Assembly: GCF_021531915.1 (NCBI RefSeq)
Contig: NZ_JAFBIV010000002.1
Span: forward strand, 241,853 to 305,852
Reading direction: 5' to 3'
DNA length: 64,000 nt
DNA from: Oscillibacter valericigenes
Lineage (GTDB): Bacteria; Bacillota; Clostridia; Oscillospirales; Oscillospiraceae
Below are positions 51,168-58,286 of the stretch, one piece after another. The notes below the pieces were generated by a model, which was not told where the DNA came from, searched no databases, and worked only from the letters and a program-made list of their open reading frames with translations. The translations under genes were made by a program, and so were the position numbers. The stretch's first letter is position 1. Every line of letters starts with the position of its first letter.

Positions 51168-52508
51168 ATGCTGAACGCCGTCAACGAATTGCTGTGGGGC
51201 CCCGGGACCCTGGCGCTGCTGCTGGGGACCGGGGTATTTTTGACGCTGCGGATGGGGCTGCTGCCCTGGCGGCGGCTGGGCTTTGCCCTGCGCTCCGCCC
51301 TGGGCCGGGAGGCCCGACAGGCGGGGCATGACGGCGTGTCCCCCTTTTCCGCCCTGATGACGGCTCTTGCCGCCAGCATCGGCACCGGGAACATCGTGGG
51401 CGTCGCCACGGCGCTGGTGGCGGGAGGACCGGGGGCGCTGGTGTGGATGGAGCTGTCGGCCCTGTTCGGCATGGCGACCATTTTTTCCGAGAGCCTGCTG
51501 GCGGTGCGGTACCGGCGGCGGGACCGCCAGGGCCAGTGGGTGGGCGGGCCCATGTATGTGCTGGAAGCCGCTTTCGGACGGCGGGCCGGCGGGGCGCTGG
51601 GCACGGTGTTTGCCCTGTTCGCCGTGGGGGCGTCCCTGGGCATCGGCAGCATGACCCAGTCCAACTCCATCGCGGGAGCGCTGAACAGCGCCTTTGGCCT
51701 GCCCGTGTGGACGGTGGGCGCGGTGACAGCAGCGCTGGCGCTGGCAATTATCTTAGGCGGTATCCGCAGTATCTCCAAAGTAGCCGCCGCCCTGGTCCCG
51801 GTGATGGGAGCCATCTATCTGGCAGCGGGGCTGGCGGTGATCGTCGGCAATTGGGAGAGTCTCCCCGGCAGCGTGGCGGACATCTTCCGGTGTGCCTTTT
51901 CGCCCCGGGCGGCGGCAGGCGGCGCCGCCGGGTGGCTGACCGCCGCCCGGTGGGGCGTGGCGAGGGGCGTGTTCTCCAACGAGGCGGGGCTAGGCTCCGC
52001 GGGCATCGCCGCCTCGGCGGTGGACCGCGCCGACCCGGTGCGGCAGGGGTACATCAGCATGACCGGGGCTTTTTTTGACACCATCGTCATCTGCACCGTC
52101 ACCGGCCTTGCCATCTGCTGCTCCGGGGTACTGGGGACTGTGGACAGCGCCGGACTGCCGGTGGACGGGGCGGCGCTGACCATCCTGGCCTTTCAGACGG
52201 TGCTGGGCCCCTGGGGCGCCCGGTTCGTGTCCCTGTCCATCGTGCTGTTCGCCTTTGCCACCATCGTGGGCTGGGAATATCAGGGAGAAGTGACATTTAC
52301 TTATCTCTCCCGGGGCCGGGGGCGGCTGCTGTACCGGGTGGTCTATGCCCTGGCGGCCTTTCTGGGGGCGGGCCTGGAGCTGGGAACCGTATTCGCCTTT
52401 GCCGACATCTGCAACGCTCTCATGTGCGGGCCCAATCTGCTGTGCCTTGCGGCTATGAGCGGGGAGGCCTGCCGGGCTATCCGGGAAAAGCCCGGGAAAA
52501 AGCTGTGA
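51168..52508 (+). CDS. AGCS-family sodium:alanine/glycine symporter
   Basis: The 446-residue protein has about ten membrane helices and the family motifs. These include a start ELLWGPGTLALLLGTGVFLT, ALMTALAASIGTGNIVGVAT near residue 68, and GGIRSISKVAAALVPVMGAIYL. ARGVFSNEAGLGSAGIAASA near residue 265 is the signature segment. It imports alanine or glycine with Na+. AGAGGAGGGG precedes ATG 51168; an upstream frame extending into purB is rejected. It is a monocistronic gene. It does not obviously work with the metallochaperone genes that follow. Confidence 0.93.
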   Translation: MLNAVNELLWGPGTLALLLGTGVFLTLRMGLLPWRRLGFALRSALGREARQAGHDGVSPFSALMTALAASIGTGNIVGVATALVAGGPGALVWMELSALFGMATIFSESLLAVRYRRRDRQGQWVGGPMYVLEAAFGRRAGGALGTVFALFAVGASLGIGSMTQSNSIAGALNSAFGLPVWTVGAVTAALALAIILGGIRSISKVAAALVPVMGAIYLAAGLAVIVGNWESLPGSVADIFRCAFSPRAAAGGAAGWLTAARWGVARGVFSNEAGLGSAGIAASAVDRADPVRQGYISMTGAFFDTIVICTVTGLAICCSGVLGTVDSAGLPVDGAALTILAFQTVLGPWGARFVSLSIVLFAFATIVGWEYQGEVTFTYLSRGRGRLLYRVVYALAAFLGAGLELGTVFAFADICNALMCGPNLLCLAAMSGEACRAIREKPGKKL

Positions 52509-52592
52509 ATTTTTTGTGATTTGGTTGCATTTTCCCATTTTCGTGGTATCATAAGTGCTGTTCATGAATTTTTGTGAAAAGGACTTGATACC

Positions 52593-53789
52593 ATGACGAA
52601 AATCGACATTATCTCCGGCTTCCTGGGTGCCGGTAAGACCACCCTCATCAAGAAGCTGCTGGCTGAGGCCTTCCCCGGCGAGAAACTGGTCCTCATTGAG
52701 AATGAGTTCGGCGAGATCAGCATCGACGGCGGCTTTCTGAAGGAATCCGGCGTCCAGATCAGCGAGATGTCCTCCGGCTGCATCTGCTGCTCCCTGGTGG
52801 GCGACTTCAACAAGGCCCTGAAGGAAGTGGCGGACCAGTTCCACCCCGACCGCATCCTGATCGAACCCTCCGGCGTGGGCAAGCTCAGCGATGTCATCGT
52901 GGCGGTGGAGAACACCGTGGCGGATGTACCCGAGCTGAAGCTCAACAGCTTCGTCACCGTGGCGGACGCCACCAAGGTGAAGGTCTACATGAAGAACTTC
53001 GGCGAGTTCTACAACAACCAGATTGAATCCGCCGGCACCATCGTCCTCTCCCGGACCCAGAAGCTGACCCAGGAGAAGCTGGAGGCTGCCGTTGCCCTGC
53101 TGCGGGAGAAGAACCCCGACGCCGCCATTCTGACTACCCCCTGGGATGAACTGGACGGCAAGGTGATCCTCTCCGCCATGGAGAAGGTGTCCCTGGCCGA
53201 CGAGCTGCTGGAGAAGATGCGGAAGGAGCACGAGGCCGAGGAGGCCGAGCATGCCCACCACCATCATCACCACGACCACGAGGAGCATGAGCACCATCAT
53301 CATGACCATGATGAGGACGAGTGCGACGATTCCGACTGCGAGTGCCATCACCATCACCATGACCATGACCACGAGGAGCATGAACACCATCACGAGCATC
53401 ACCATCATCACGACCATGACCACGAACATGAACATGAGCATCATCACCATGACCATGATGAGGACGAGTGCGACGATCCCAACTGCTCCTGCCACCATCA
53501 CCATCATCACCACGCCAACGAAGTGTTCACCTCCTGGGGAAAGGAGACCCCCAAGGTCTTTGCCCAGGCTGACATTGCGCGCATCCTGACTGCTTTGGAC
53601 TCCGGCGAATACGGCAAGATCCTGCGGGCCAAGGGCATCGTGAACGGCCAGGACGGTGCCTGGATCGAATTCGACTACGTCCCCGAGGAGCACGAGGTCC
53701 GGGCGGGCCATCCCGACTACACCGGCCGCCTGTGCGTCATCGGCGCGGAGCTGAAAGAGGACAAGCTGGCCGAGCTCTTTGGTCTCTAA
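52593..53789 (+). CDS. COG0523 (CobW/P47K) GTPase with His-rich metal-binding insert
   Basis: The 398-residue protein starts with Walker A GFLGAGKTTLI near residue 9, the family metal motif SGCICCSL (CxCC) near 62, and SRTQKL in place of NKxD near 153. A region of about 88 residues (220-307) is mostly His, Asp and Glu. It contains a duplicated block, HHHHDHDEDECDD followed by two Cys (residues about 234-251 and 283-300). A C-terminal CobW_C domain ends the protein. COG0523 proteins insert or traffic Zn, Co, Ni or Fe at the cost of GTP; the insert points to buffering of zinc, nickel or cobalt. The next gene encodes a second COG0523-type protein. Confidence 0.92.
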   Translation: MTKIDIISGFLGAGKTTLIKKLLAEAFPGEKLVLIENEFGEISIDGGFLKESGVQISEMSSGCICCSLVGDFNKALKEVADQFHPDRILIEPSGVGKLSDVIVAVENTVADVPELKLNSFVTVADATKVKVYMKNFGEFYNNQIESAGTIVLSRTQKLTQEKLEAAVALLREKNPDAAILTTPWDELDGKVILSAMEKVSLADELLEKMRKEHEAEEAEHAHHHHHHDHEEHEHHHHDHDEDECDDSDCECHHHHHDHDHEEHEHHHEHHHHHDHDHEHEHEHHHHDHDEDECDDPNCSCHHHHHHHANEVFTSWGKETPKVFAQADIARILTALDSGEYGKILRAKGIVNGQDGAWIEFDYVPEEHEVRAGHPDYTGRLCVIGAELKEDKLAELFGL

Positions 53790-53814
53790 TACCAGGAAGG
53801 GAACGAACGTTACA

Positions 53815-54747
53815 ATGGCTGATATTCCTGTTTATCTGGTCGCCGGCTTTCTGGACGGCGGCAAGACCAATTTCATCAACGGCATCCTGGAGGACGGCTT
53901 CGCCCGCCAGGACCGGACTCTGCTGATCTGCTGCGAGGAGGGCGAGGAGGAGTACAACCCCAAGGCCCTGGACAACGTCACCGTGGTCACGGTGGAGGAC
54001 GAGGAGGACCTGAAGTGCTCCCAGCTCAAGGCCTGGGAGAAGCAGTATAAGCCCAAGCAGGTCCTCATTGAGTACAACGGCATGTGGCAGATGGAGCGGC
54101 TATACCGGGAGGTGCTGCCCGCCAACTGGGTGCTGTACCAGATCATGACCTTCGTCCAGGCCTCCACCTTTGAGATGTACGCCAAGAACATGGGCCAGCT
54201 GATGATGGAGAAGATCACCAACGCGGACCTGCTGGTGTTCAACCGCTGCACGGAGGAGCTGAAAGCCACCCTGCGGAGCCGGAACCTGCGGATGGTGAAC
54301 CGCCGGGCGGACATCTTCCTGGAGATGACAGACGGCACCAGCGAGGACTACAACAACGACGACACCTGTCCCTTTGACCTGGAGCAGGAGCTCATCGACA
54401 TCCCCGACGACGACTTCGGCGTGTGGTATGTGGACGTCATGGACCACCCGGACCGCTGGGCCGGGAAGACGGTCCACATGAAGCTCATCATGTGCCACTC
54501 CAAGAAGTACCCCGGCATCCACTGCCCCGGCCGCTTCGCCATGGTGTGCTGCGAGAACGACGTGCAGTTCCTGGGGCTCATTGCCAAGGGCCGGGATCTG
54601 AACCAGTACCAGAACCGGGACTGGATCGAGGTCACCGCCCGCATGGCCGTGGAGAACCACGAGGCCTATCAGGGCAAGGGCCCGGTGATGCACGTCATCT
54701 CCATCGGCCCCTGCGAGAAGCCCGCCCAGGAGGTCGTCACCTTCTGA
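53815..54747 (+). CDS. second COG0523-like GTPase with DUF1980-type C-terminal domain
   Basis: The 310-residue protein has a Walker A variant, AGFLDGGKTNFINGIL, near residue 10, a metal-type CCEEGEEEY segment near 39 and FNRCTEEL in place of NKxD. The C-terminal part (residues about 200-310, WYVDVMDHPDRWAGKTVHMK, CHSKKYPGIHCPGRFAMVCC, CENDVQFLGLIAKG) resembles the DUF1980/TIGR03943 domain that usually accompanies a YraQ-type metal permease. Here no permease is adjacent. It starts 25 bases after the first COG0523 gene, so both are co-transcribed and may form a hetero-complex. GGAAGGGAACG precedes ATG 53815. Confidence 0.85.
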   Translation: MADIPVYLVAGFLDGGKTNFINGILEDGFARQDRTLLICCEEGEEEYNPKALDNVTVVTVEDEEDLKCSQLKAWEKQYKPKQVLIEYNGMWQMERLYREVLPANWVLYQIMTFVQASTFEMYAKNMGQLMMEKITNADLLVFNRCTEELKATLRSRNLRMVNRRADIFLEMTDGTSEDYNNDDTCPFDLEQELIDIPDDDFGVWYVDVMDHPDRWAGKTVHMKLIMCHSKKYPGIHCPGRFAMVCCENDVQFLGLIAKGRDLNQYQNRDWIEVTARMAVENHEAYQGKGPVMHVISIGPCEKPAQEVVTF

Positions 54748-54797
54748 TAAAAGGGGGACAGGCCCTCTTTTTCGATACGTTTCGTATAAAAGTAGTC

Positions 54798-54837
54798 AAA
54801 AACTCCCCTTCGTTGTCAAACGAAGGGGAGTTTTTTT
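54798..54837. terminator. terminator of the COG0523 pair
   Basis: AAAAACTCCCCTTCGTT, short loop, ACGAAGGGGAGTTTTTTT. It can also end the leftward remnant gene at 54837. Confidence 0.92.
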
Positions 54838-55131
54838 CAGGGTTTTTCGATGGCCGAGTCTTCTATGCGGTCTTTGGGCAGGGGCTGGCCGTCTTGATCC
54901 AGCAGTTCCAGCTTGTGGGAAACAATATCCGCCATGTCCGGCAGGACAAACAGGTCCAGCACCCGGCCGTTTTCGATGGGGCAGGTGTAGGTGATGCCGC
55001 TGTTCTGGAATGTGTAATACGCCGCCTCCGGCGGCAGGTCCCCGCCACAGAGGACGATGACCGCTTCCCGGGGATTGCCGGGGCGTGGTCCCTTTTTCCG
55101 GTCAAATCTTGCTTTTTTTACGAAAAATCAT
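54837..55131 (-). pseudogene. frameshifted small gene of unknown function
   Basis: Minus-strand ATG 55131 reads MIFRKKSKI and stops. Removing one A from the run of seven A residues at 55113-55119 opens a continuous frame of about 97 codons to the stop at 54837. It includes REAVIVLCGGDLPPEAAYYT, FQNSGITYTCPIENGRVLDL and FVLPDMADIVSHKLELLDQD. No good ribosome-binding site is seen and an inverted-repeat element lies 12 bases upstream, so promoter and 5' end were probably lost. I do not recognise the family. Transcriptional slippage on A7 is an alternative to decay. Confidence 0.5.
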
Positions 55132-55136
55132 ATAAT
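55109..55136 (+). promoter_or_regulatory. sigma-A promoter for the LTA synthase operon
   Basis: TTGCTT (55109-55114), 16 bp, perfect TATAAT (55131-55136). It overlaps the 5' end of the leftward remnant gene. The inverted-repeat element 55143-55410 lies between this promoter and its gene. Confidence 0.65.
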
Positions 55137-55142
55137 AGATAT

Positions 55143-55410
55143 CAGACTGTCGATAAACCCGGAAAACTTGCGCGACGGGAAGGAAGATCGTTACGAAAGA
55201 CTGCGCCCGCAGGCGCGATTCGGAGCGCAACCGGGCAAAGCCCGGCTCTTAGCGCGGAGATAACCCAGGAAGGGTGTCTCAAGGTGAATTGCCGCGCAGC
55301 GGCAATAGAGGGTGGCCTGGGCCATTCGTTTTCAATCATAAGTTTTTCTGAACTTGAAAAGTTCAGAAAAACTTGCAGCAGCTTGTCGAAAAGACGTTTT
55401 CGACAAGCTG
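55143..55410. mobile_element. short inverted-repeat element (MITE-like), copy 2
   Basis: A 268-bp element begins CAGACTGTCGATAAACCCG and ends ACGTTTTCGACAAGCTG. The first 45 bases match the 30778 element at most positions. The terminal hairpin region (AAGTTTTTCTGAACTT with AAGTTCAGAAAAACTT) keeps the structure of copy 1 with different sequence. The middle carries AAGGTGAATTGCCGC, also found at 49.49 kb, and GACTGCGCCCGCAGGCGCG, found reversed in composite repeat copy A. ATAATAG and CTATTAT flank it as an inverted pair. Confidence 0.7.
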
Positions 55411-55444
55411 CTATTATGGATTATGAAAGAAAGGACCTGTCGGT

Positions 55445-57316
55445 TTGAATACTTCCAAACGTCTTCACAAAGTTCGCCTGCCCCTGTGGGCCACGCTGTT
55501 GGCGGCGGTGCTGCTGGCGGGCTGCATCACCCTGCTTGCCCTGTGGTGCCAGCCCAACGCTCTGCGGGTGGTGTTGGCCCATTTTAAGGCGCAGCCGGTG
55601 CTGATCGTGCTGAACGCTCTGCCCGTTGGCCTGCTGCTGCTGGTGTTCACCTGCCTGTTCCGCAATGTGTTTTTCGGCGGGGCCCTGGTGAACTTCACGA
55701 TCTGCGCCCTGTCCATCGCCAACCGCATCAAGATCGAGGTGCGGGACGAGCCGGTATTTCCCCGGGACCTGGGGCTTTTGAAGGAAGTGGGCAGCGCCAT
55801 GCACAGCTACGACATCCACTTCCCCTGGACAGCCATTGCCATGGTGGTCGTGACCACGCTGCTTCTGGTGGTCCTTGGCATATTTGTGGGCTGCAAGCCC
55901 TTTCCCATTGCTAAACTCCGTGGGTGGCTGGGCAGCCTTCTGGGTGCCGCCGCCAGCCTTGCCGTGCTGGTGGGGCTGGTCTTCACGGTCTACGCCTCCA
56001 ACGACCTGTACAACTCCTTCCGGGTGTCCAACGCCTACTACGTCCCCGCCGTGTTCAACGAGCTGGGGTTCCCCTACTGCTTTACCCACCACTTTACCAC
56101 CTATCCCGTGGACAAGCCCCATGGCTTCAGCAAGGCCCAGGCGGAAGCCTGGGAGAATGGCTCTGCTGCGGGGGGACAGGGCAAGGCGGTGAACGTCATC
56201 ATGGTGATGAACGAGGCCTTCTCCGACATCTCCGACCACGATGCCTTTGCCTATGATGAGGCCAATGATCCGCTGCCCAATCTCCATGCGATGCAGGCGG
56301 ACCCCCACGCCCTTACCGGCCATGTGGTGGTCCCGGGATTCGCCGGAGGCACCGCCAACACGGAATTTGACGTACTGACGGGCATCCAGACCAACGCCTT
56401 GTCTGCCACCACCACTTCCGCCTTGCGGGTGGTGAACCGGGACCTGGACAGCCTATTCCGGATCTACGGCGCCGACGGCTACCGCACCTCCTTCTTCCAT
56501 CCCGGGGACGACTGGTTCTATAACCGGGAGAACGTCTACCGCTGGCTGGGGGCGGAGGAGACCGTCTTTGCCGACCAGATGGCTGACCGGGAGTATAAGG
56601 GCCGCTGGGTCACCGACGACTATATGGCGGACCTGATTGAGCAGGAATTTGAGGAAACAATGGCCGCCGGTAAAAACCTGTTCCACTACACCACTACCAT
56701 CCAGAACCACATGTCCTATACGGCGGACAAGTACGGCGAGGGGTATACCTACCCGGCGGTGCCGCTGAAGGTCTCCGTGTCGGACCAGGTGCGGACCATG
56801 CTGGAGGTCTATATGGAGGGCGCCCGGGACGCCGACGCCATGCTGGGCCGTCTGCGGGACTACTTCGCAGAGCGCAGTGAGCCGGTGGTGCTGGTGTTCT
56901 TCGGAGACCATCTGCCCTATCTGGGGGACAACCAGCTGGGCTACCGGGAGCTGGGCTTTACGGAGGAAGCCAACTGGTCCGAGCTGAGTTCCTACGAGAC
57001 CCCCTATGTGATCTGGGCCAACGACGCAGCGGCGGAGACGCTGGACTGGAAGAATACAGTGGTCGGTCTGGACTTGCAGGAGAAGGTCTCCGCCAGCTTC
57101 CTGGGCGCTGCCGTGGTGGAGCTGACGGGCCGGGAGACGGCCTGGTCCGCCTTCCTGAACAGCCTGCGGCGGGAGGTTCCCGTGGTGCAGAAGGAGGCGT
57201 ATCTGCTGGCGGACGGCACCGTCACCGGGACGCCGGAGCAATCGCTGGCGGACGACCTTCTGCAATGGCGCCAGTGGAGCTATTACAAGCTGAAATATCA
57301 GGAGTTTGAAGGATGA
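55445..57316 (+). CDS. lipoteichoic acid synthase-like sulfatase-family membrane protein
   Basis: The 623-residue protein has five N-terminal membrane helices (within residues about 10-190) and an extracytoplasmic alkaline-phosphatase/sulfatase-type domain. Motifs are VNVIMVMNEAFSDISDHDAF near residue 250 (metal-binding Glu) and the threonine nucleophile in FAGGTANTEFDVLTGIQTNA near 300. Then come TSFFHPGDDWFYNRENVYRW and VLVFFGDHLPYLGDNQLGYR near 480. LtaS uses phosphatidylglycerol to polymerise glycerol phosphate. Related enzymes modify other glycans, so LTA synthesis is likely but not certain. The start is TTG 55445 with AAAGGAC upstream. The next gene overlaps by four bases. Confidence 0.88.
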   Translation: MNTSKRLHKVRLPLWATLLAAVLLAGCITLLALWCQPNALRVVLAHFKAQPVLIVLNALPVGLLLLVFTCLFRNVFFGGALVNFTICALSIANRIKIEVRDEPVFPRDLGLLKEVGSAMHSYDIHFPWTAIAMVVVTTLLLVVLGIFVGCKPFPIAKLRGWLGSLLGAAASLAVLVGLVFTVYASNDLYNSFRVSNAYYVPAVFNELGFPYCFTHHFTTYPVDKPHGFSKAQAEAWENGSAAGGQGKAVNVIMVMNEAFSDISDHDAFAYDEANDPLPNLHAMQADPHALTGHVVVPGFAGGTANTEFDVLTGIQTNALSATTTSALRVVNRDLDSLFRIYGADGYRTSFFHPGDDWFYNRENVYRWLGAEETVFADQMADREYKGRWVTDDYMADLIEQEFEETMAAGKNLFHYTTTIQNHMSYTADKYGEGYTYPAVPLKVSVSDQVRTMLEVYMEGARDADAMLGRLRDYFAERSEPVVLVFFGDHLPYLGDNQLGYRELGFTEEANWSELSSYETPYVIWANDAAAETLDWKNTVVGLDLQEKVSASFLGAAVVELTGRETAWSAFLNSLRREVPVVQKEAYLLADGTVTGTPEQSLADDLLQWRQWSYYKLKYQEFEG

Positions 57317-57831
57317 AAAGCAAGCAGATGGCCCTGTGCGGGCTGCTGACCGCCCTGGCGGTGGTCCTGATGATCCTGGCGGGCGCAGTGGGCATCGGCA
57401 CCTTTGCGGGGCCGGTGCTGGCTATGGCAGCGCTGCTGCCGGTACTGGAGGAATATGGCCCCAAGGCGGCGGCCTTGACCTACGCCGCAGCGGCCATTCT
57501 GGCTCTGCTGCTGGTGCCGGAGCCAGAGCTGGCCATGGTATACGCCGCCTTCGGCTGGTATCCCATCCTGCGGCCCCGACTGAACAGATGGCTCCCCTCC
57601 CGGCCCCTGCGGGTGCTGGTAAAGCTGGCTCTTTGTACAGCGGTCATCCTGCTGCTGTATGGCGTGCTGCTGCGGCTGCTGGGCATGACGGCGGACCTGC
57701 TGGGAGCGTCAAAACTGTTCAATTTGACGCTGCTGATGATGGGAGTTGTGATCTTCCTGCTGACGGACCGGGCGCTGGAGCGGCTGGAGGTGCTGTGGCA
57801 CCGAAAGCTGCGGAAACGGTTCTTTCGCTAG
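57313..57831 (+). CDS. small multi-spanning membrane protein coupled to the LTA synthase gene
   Basis: The 172-residue protein has five to six predicted membrane helices (QMALCGLLTALAVVLMILAG, then PVLAMAALLPVLEEYGPKAA and a C-terminal LTLLMMGVVIFLLTDRALER) and a basic tail. The layout resembles small ECF-transporter S components or DUF2232-type proteins, but no binding signature is clear. ATGA overlap with the LTA synthase gene means translational coupling, so a role in envelope polymer synthesis is the best guess. Confidence 0.7.
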   Translation: MKSKQMALCGLLTALAVVLMILAGAVGIGTFAGPVLAMAALLPVLEEYGPKAAALTYAAAAILALLLVPEPELAMVYAAFGWYPILRPRLNRWLPSRPLRVLVKLALCTAVILLLYGVLLRLLGMTADLLGASKLFNLTLLMMGVVIFLLTDRALERLEVLWHRKLRKRFFR

Positions 57832-57844
57832 CACCCCCCTTTTA

Positions 57845-57873
57845 TTGCATACAGCTTCGCAGTATGATATGAT
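57845..57873 (+). promoter_or_regulatory. sigma-A promoter for the remnant gene at 57909
   Basis: TTGCAT (57845-57850), 17 bp, TATGAT (57868-57873). Confidence 0.7.
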
Positions 57874-57908
57874 GACTTTGACAAATCAGAATGAGGATGT
57901 ATATCCCT

Positions 57909-58232
57909 ATGCCATTCGAGTCTGAAGTCCTCCCATTGTTTATTGGAGGCGTGTGCATTGTAAGCTTATTGGAGCTTGTGATCGGGTGCGCGCTGTGAAA
58001 AGGTGAAAAAGGTGCCAGAAGATGTTGGATTGGGCACGTTGCCAGCATGGCCATTGCAATGGTGTTTCTGATTCGCTGCATCTTTGGAAGCAGACTGGGT
58101 ATTGATGTCACGCGCGCATACGGAGATGCATCTCCATGGAACTCTGTCAATATCGGCTTGTTTGGCGTATGCTGGACCTTGAGTGTAGGTTTTCTTTTGG
58201 CTGTCATTGGCAGCAAGGTCAAAAAGTCATAA
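57909..58232 (+). pseudogene. small membrane-protein gene interrupted by an in-frame TGA
   Basis: From ATG 57909 the frame reads MPFESEVLPLFIGGVCIVSL, LELVIGCAL, then TGA at 57996, and continues open in the same frame for 78 codons to TAA 58232 (KGEKGARRCWIGHVASMAIA, MVFLIRCIFGSRLGIDVTRA, FGVCWTLSVGFLLAVIGSKV). Together they make a two-to-three-helix membrane protein of about 107 residues. A promoter and terminator are intact. AT content is higher than in neighbours, suggesting transfer. Selenocysteine is unlikely because no downstream hairpin of SECIS type is evident. Confidence 0.6.
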
Positions 58233-58250
58233 CAAAGAGGAAATGGAAAC

Positions 58251-58285
58251 AAAAAATTCCTGTCTGGAATCCAGACAGGAATTTT
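58251..58285. terminator. bidirectional terminator between the remnant gene and uvrC
   Basis: AAAAAATTCCTGTCTGG, loop AAT, CCAGACAGGAATTTTT. Confidence 0.92.
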
Positions 58286-58286
58286 T

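Noticed and set aside
53251..53589. Met/Thr/Ile-rich open frame within the His-rich region, suggestive of a low-complexity protein
   Set aside because: It is the +1 frame of CAC/CAT codon runs in the COG0523 gene and has no start signals.
57996..57998. In-frame TGA considered as a selenocysteine codon
   Set aside because: No bacterial SECIS-type hairpin directly downstream, the residue context is not catalytic, and no selenium genes are in the window.
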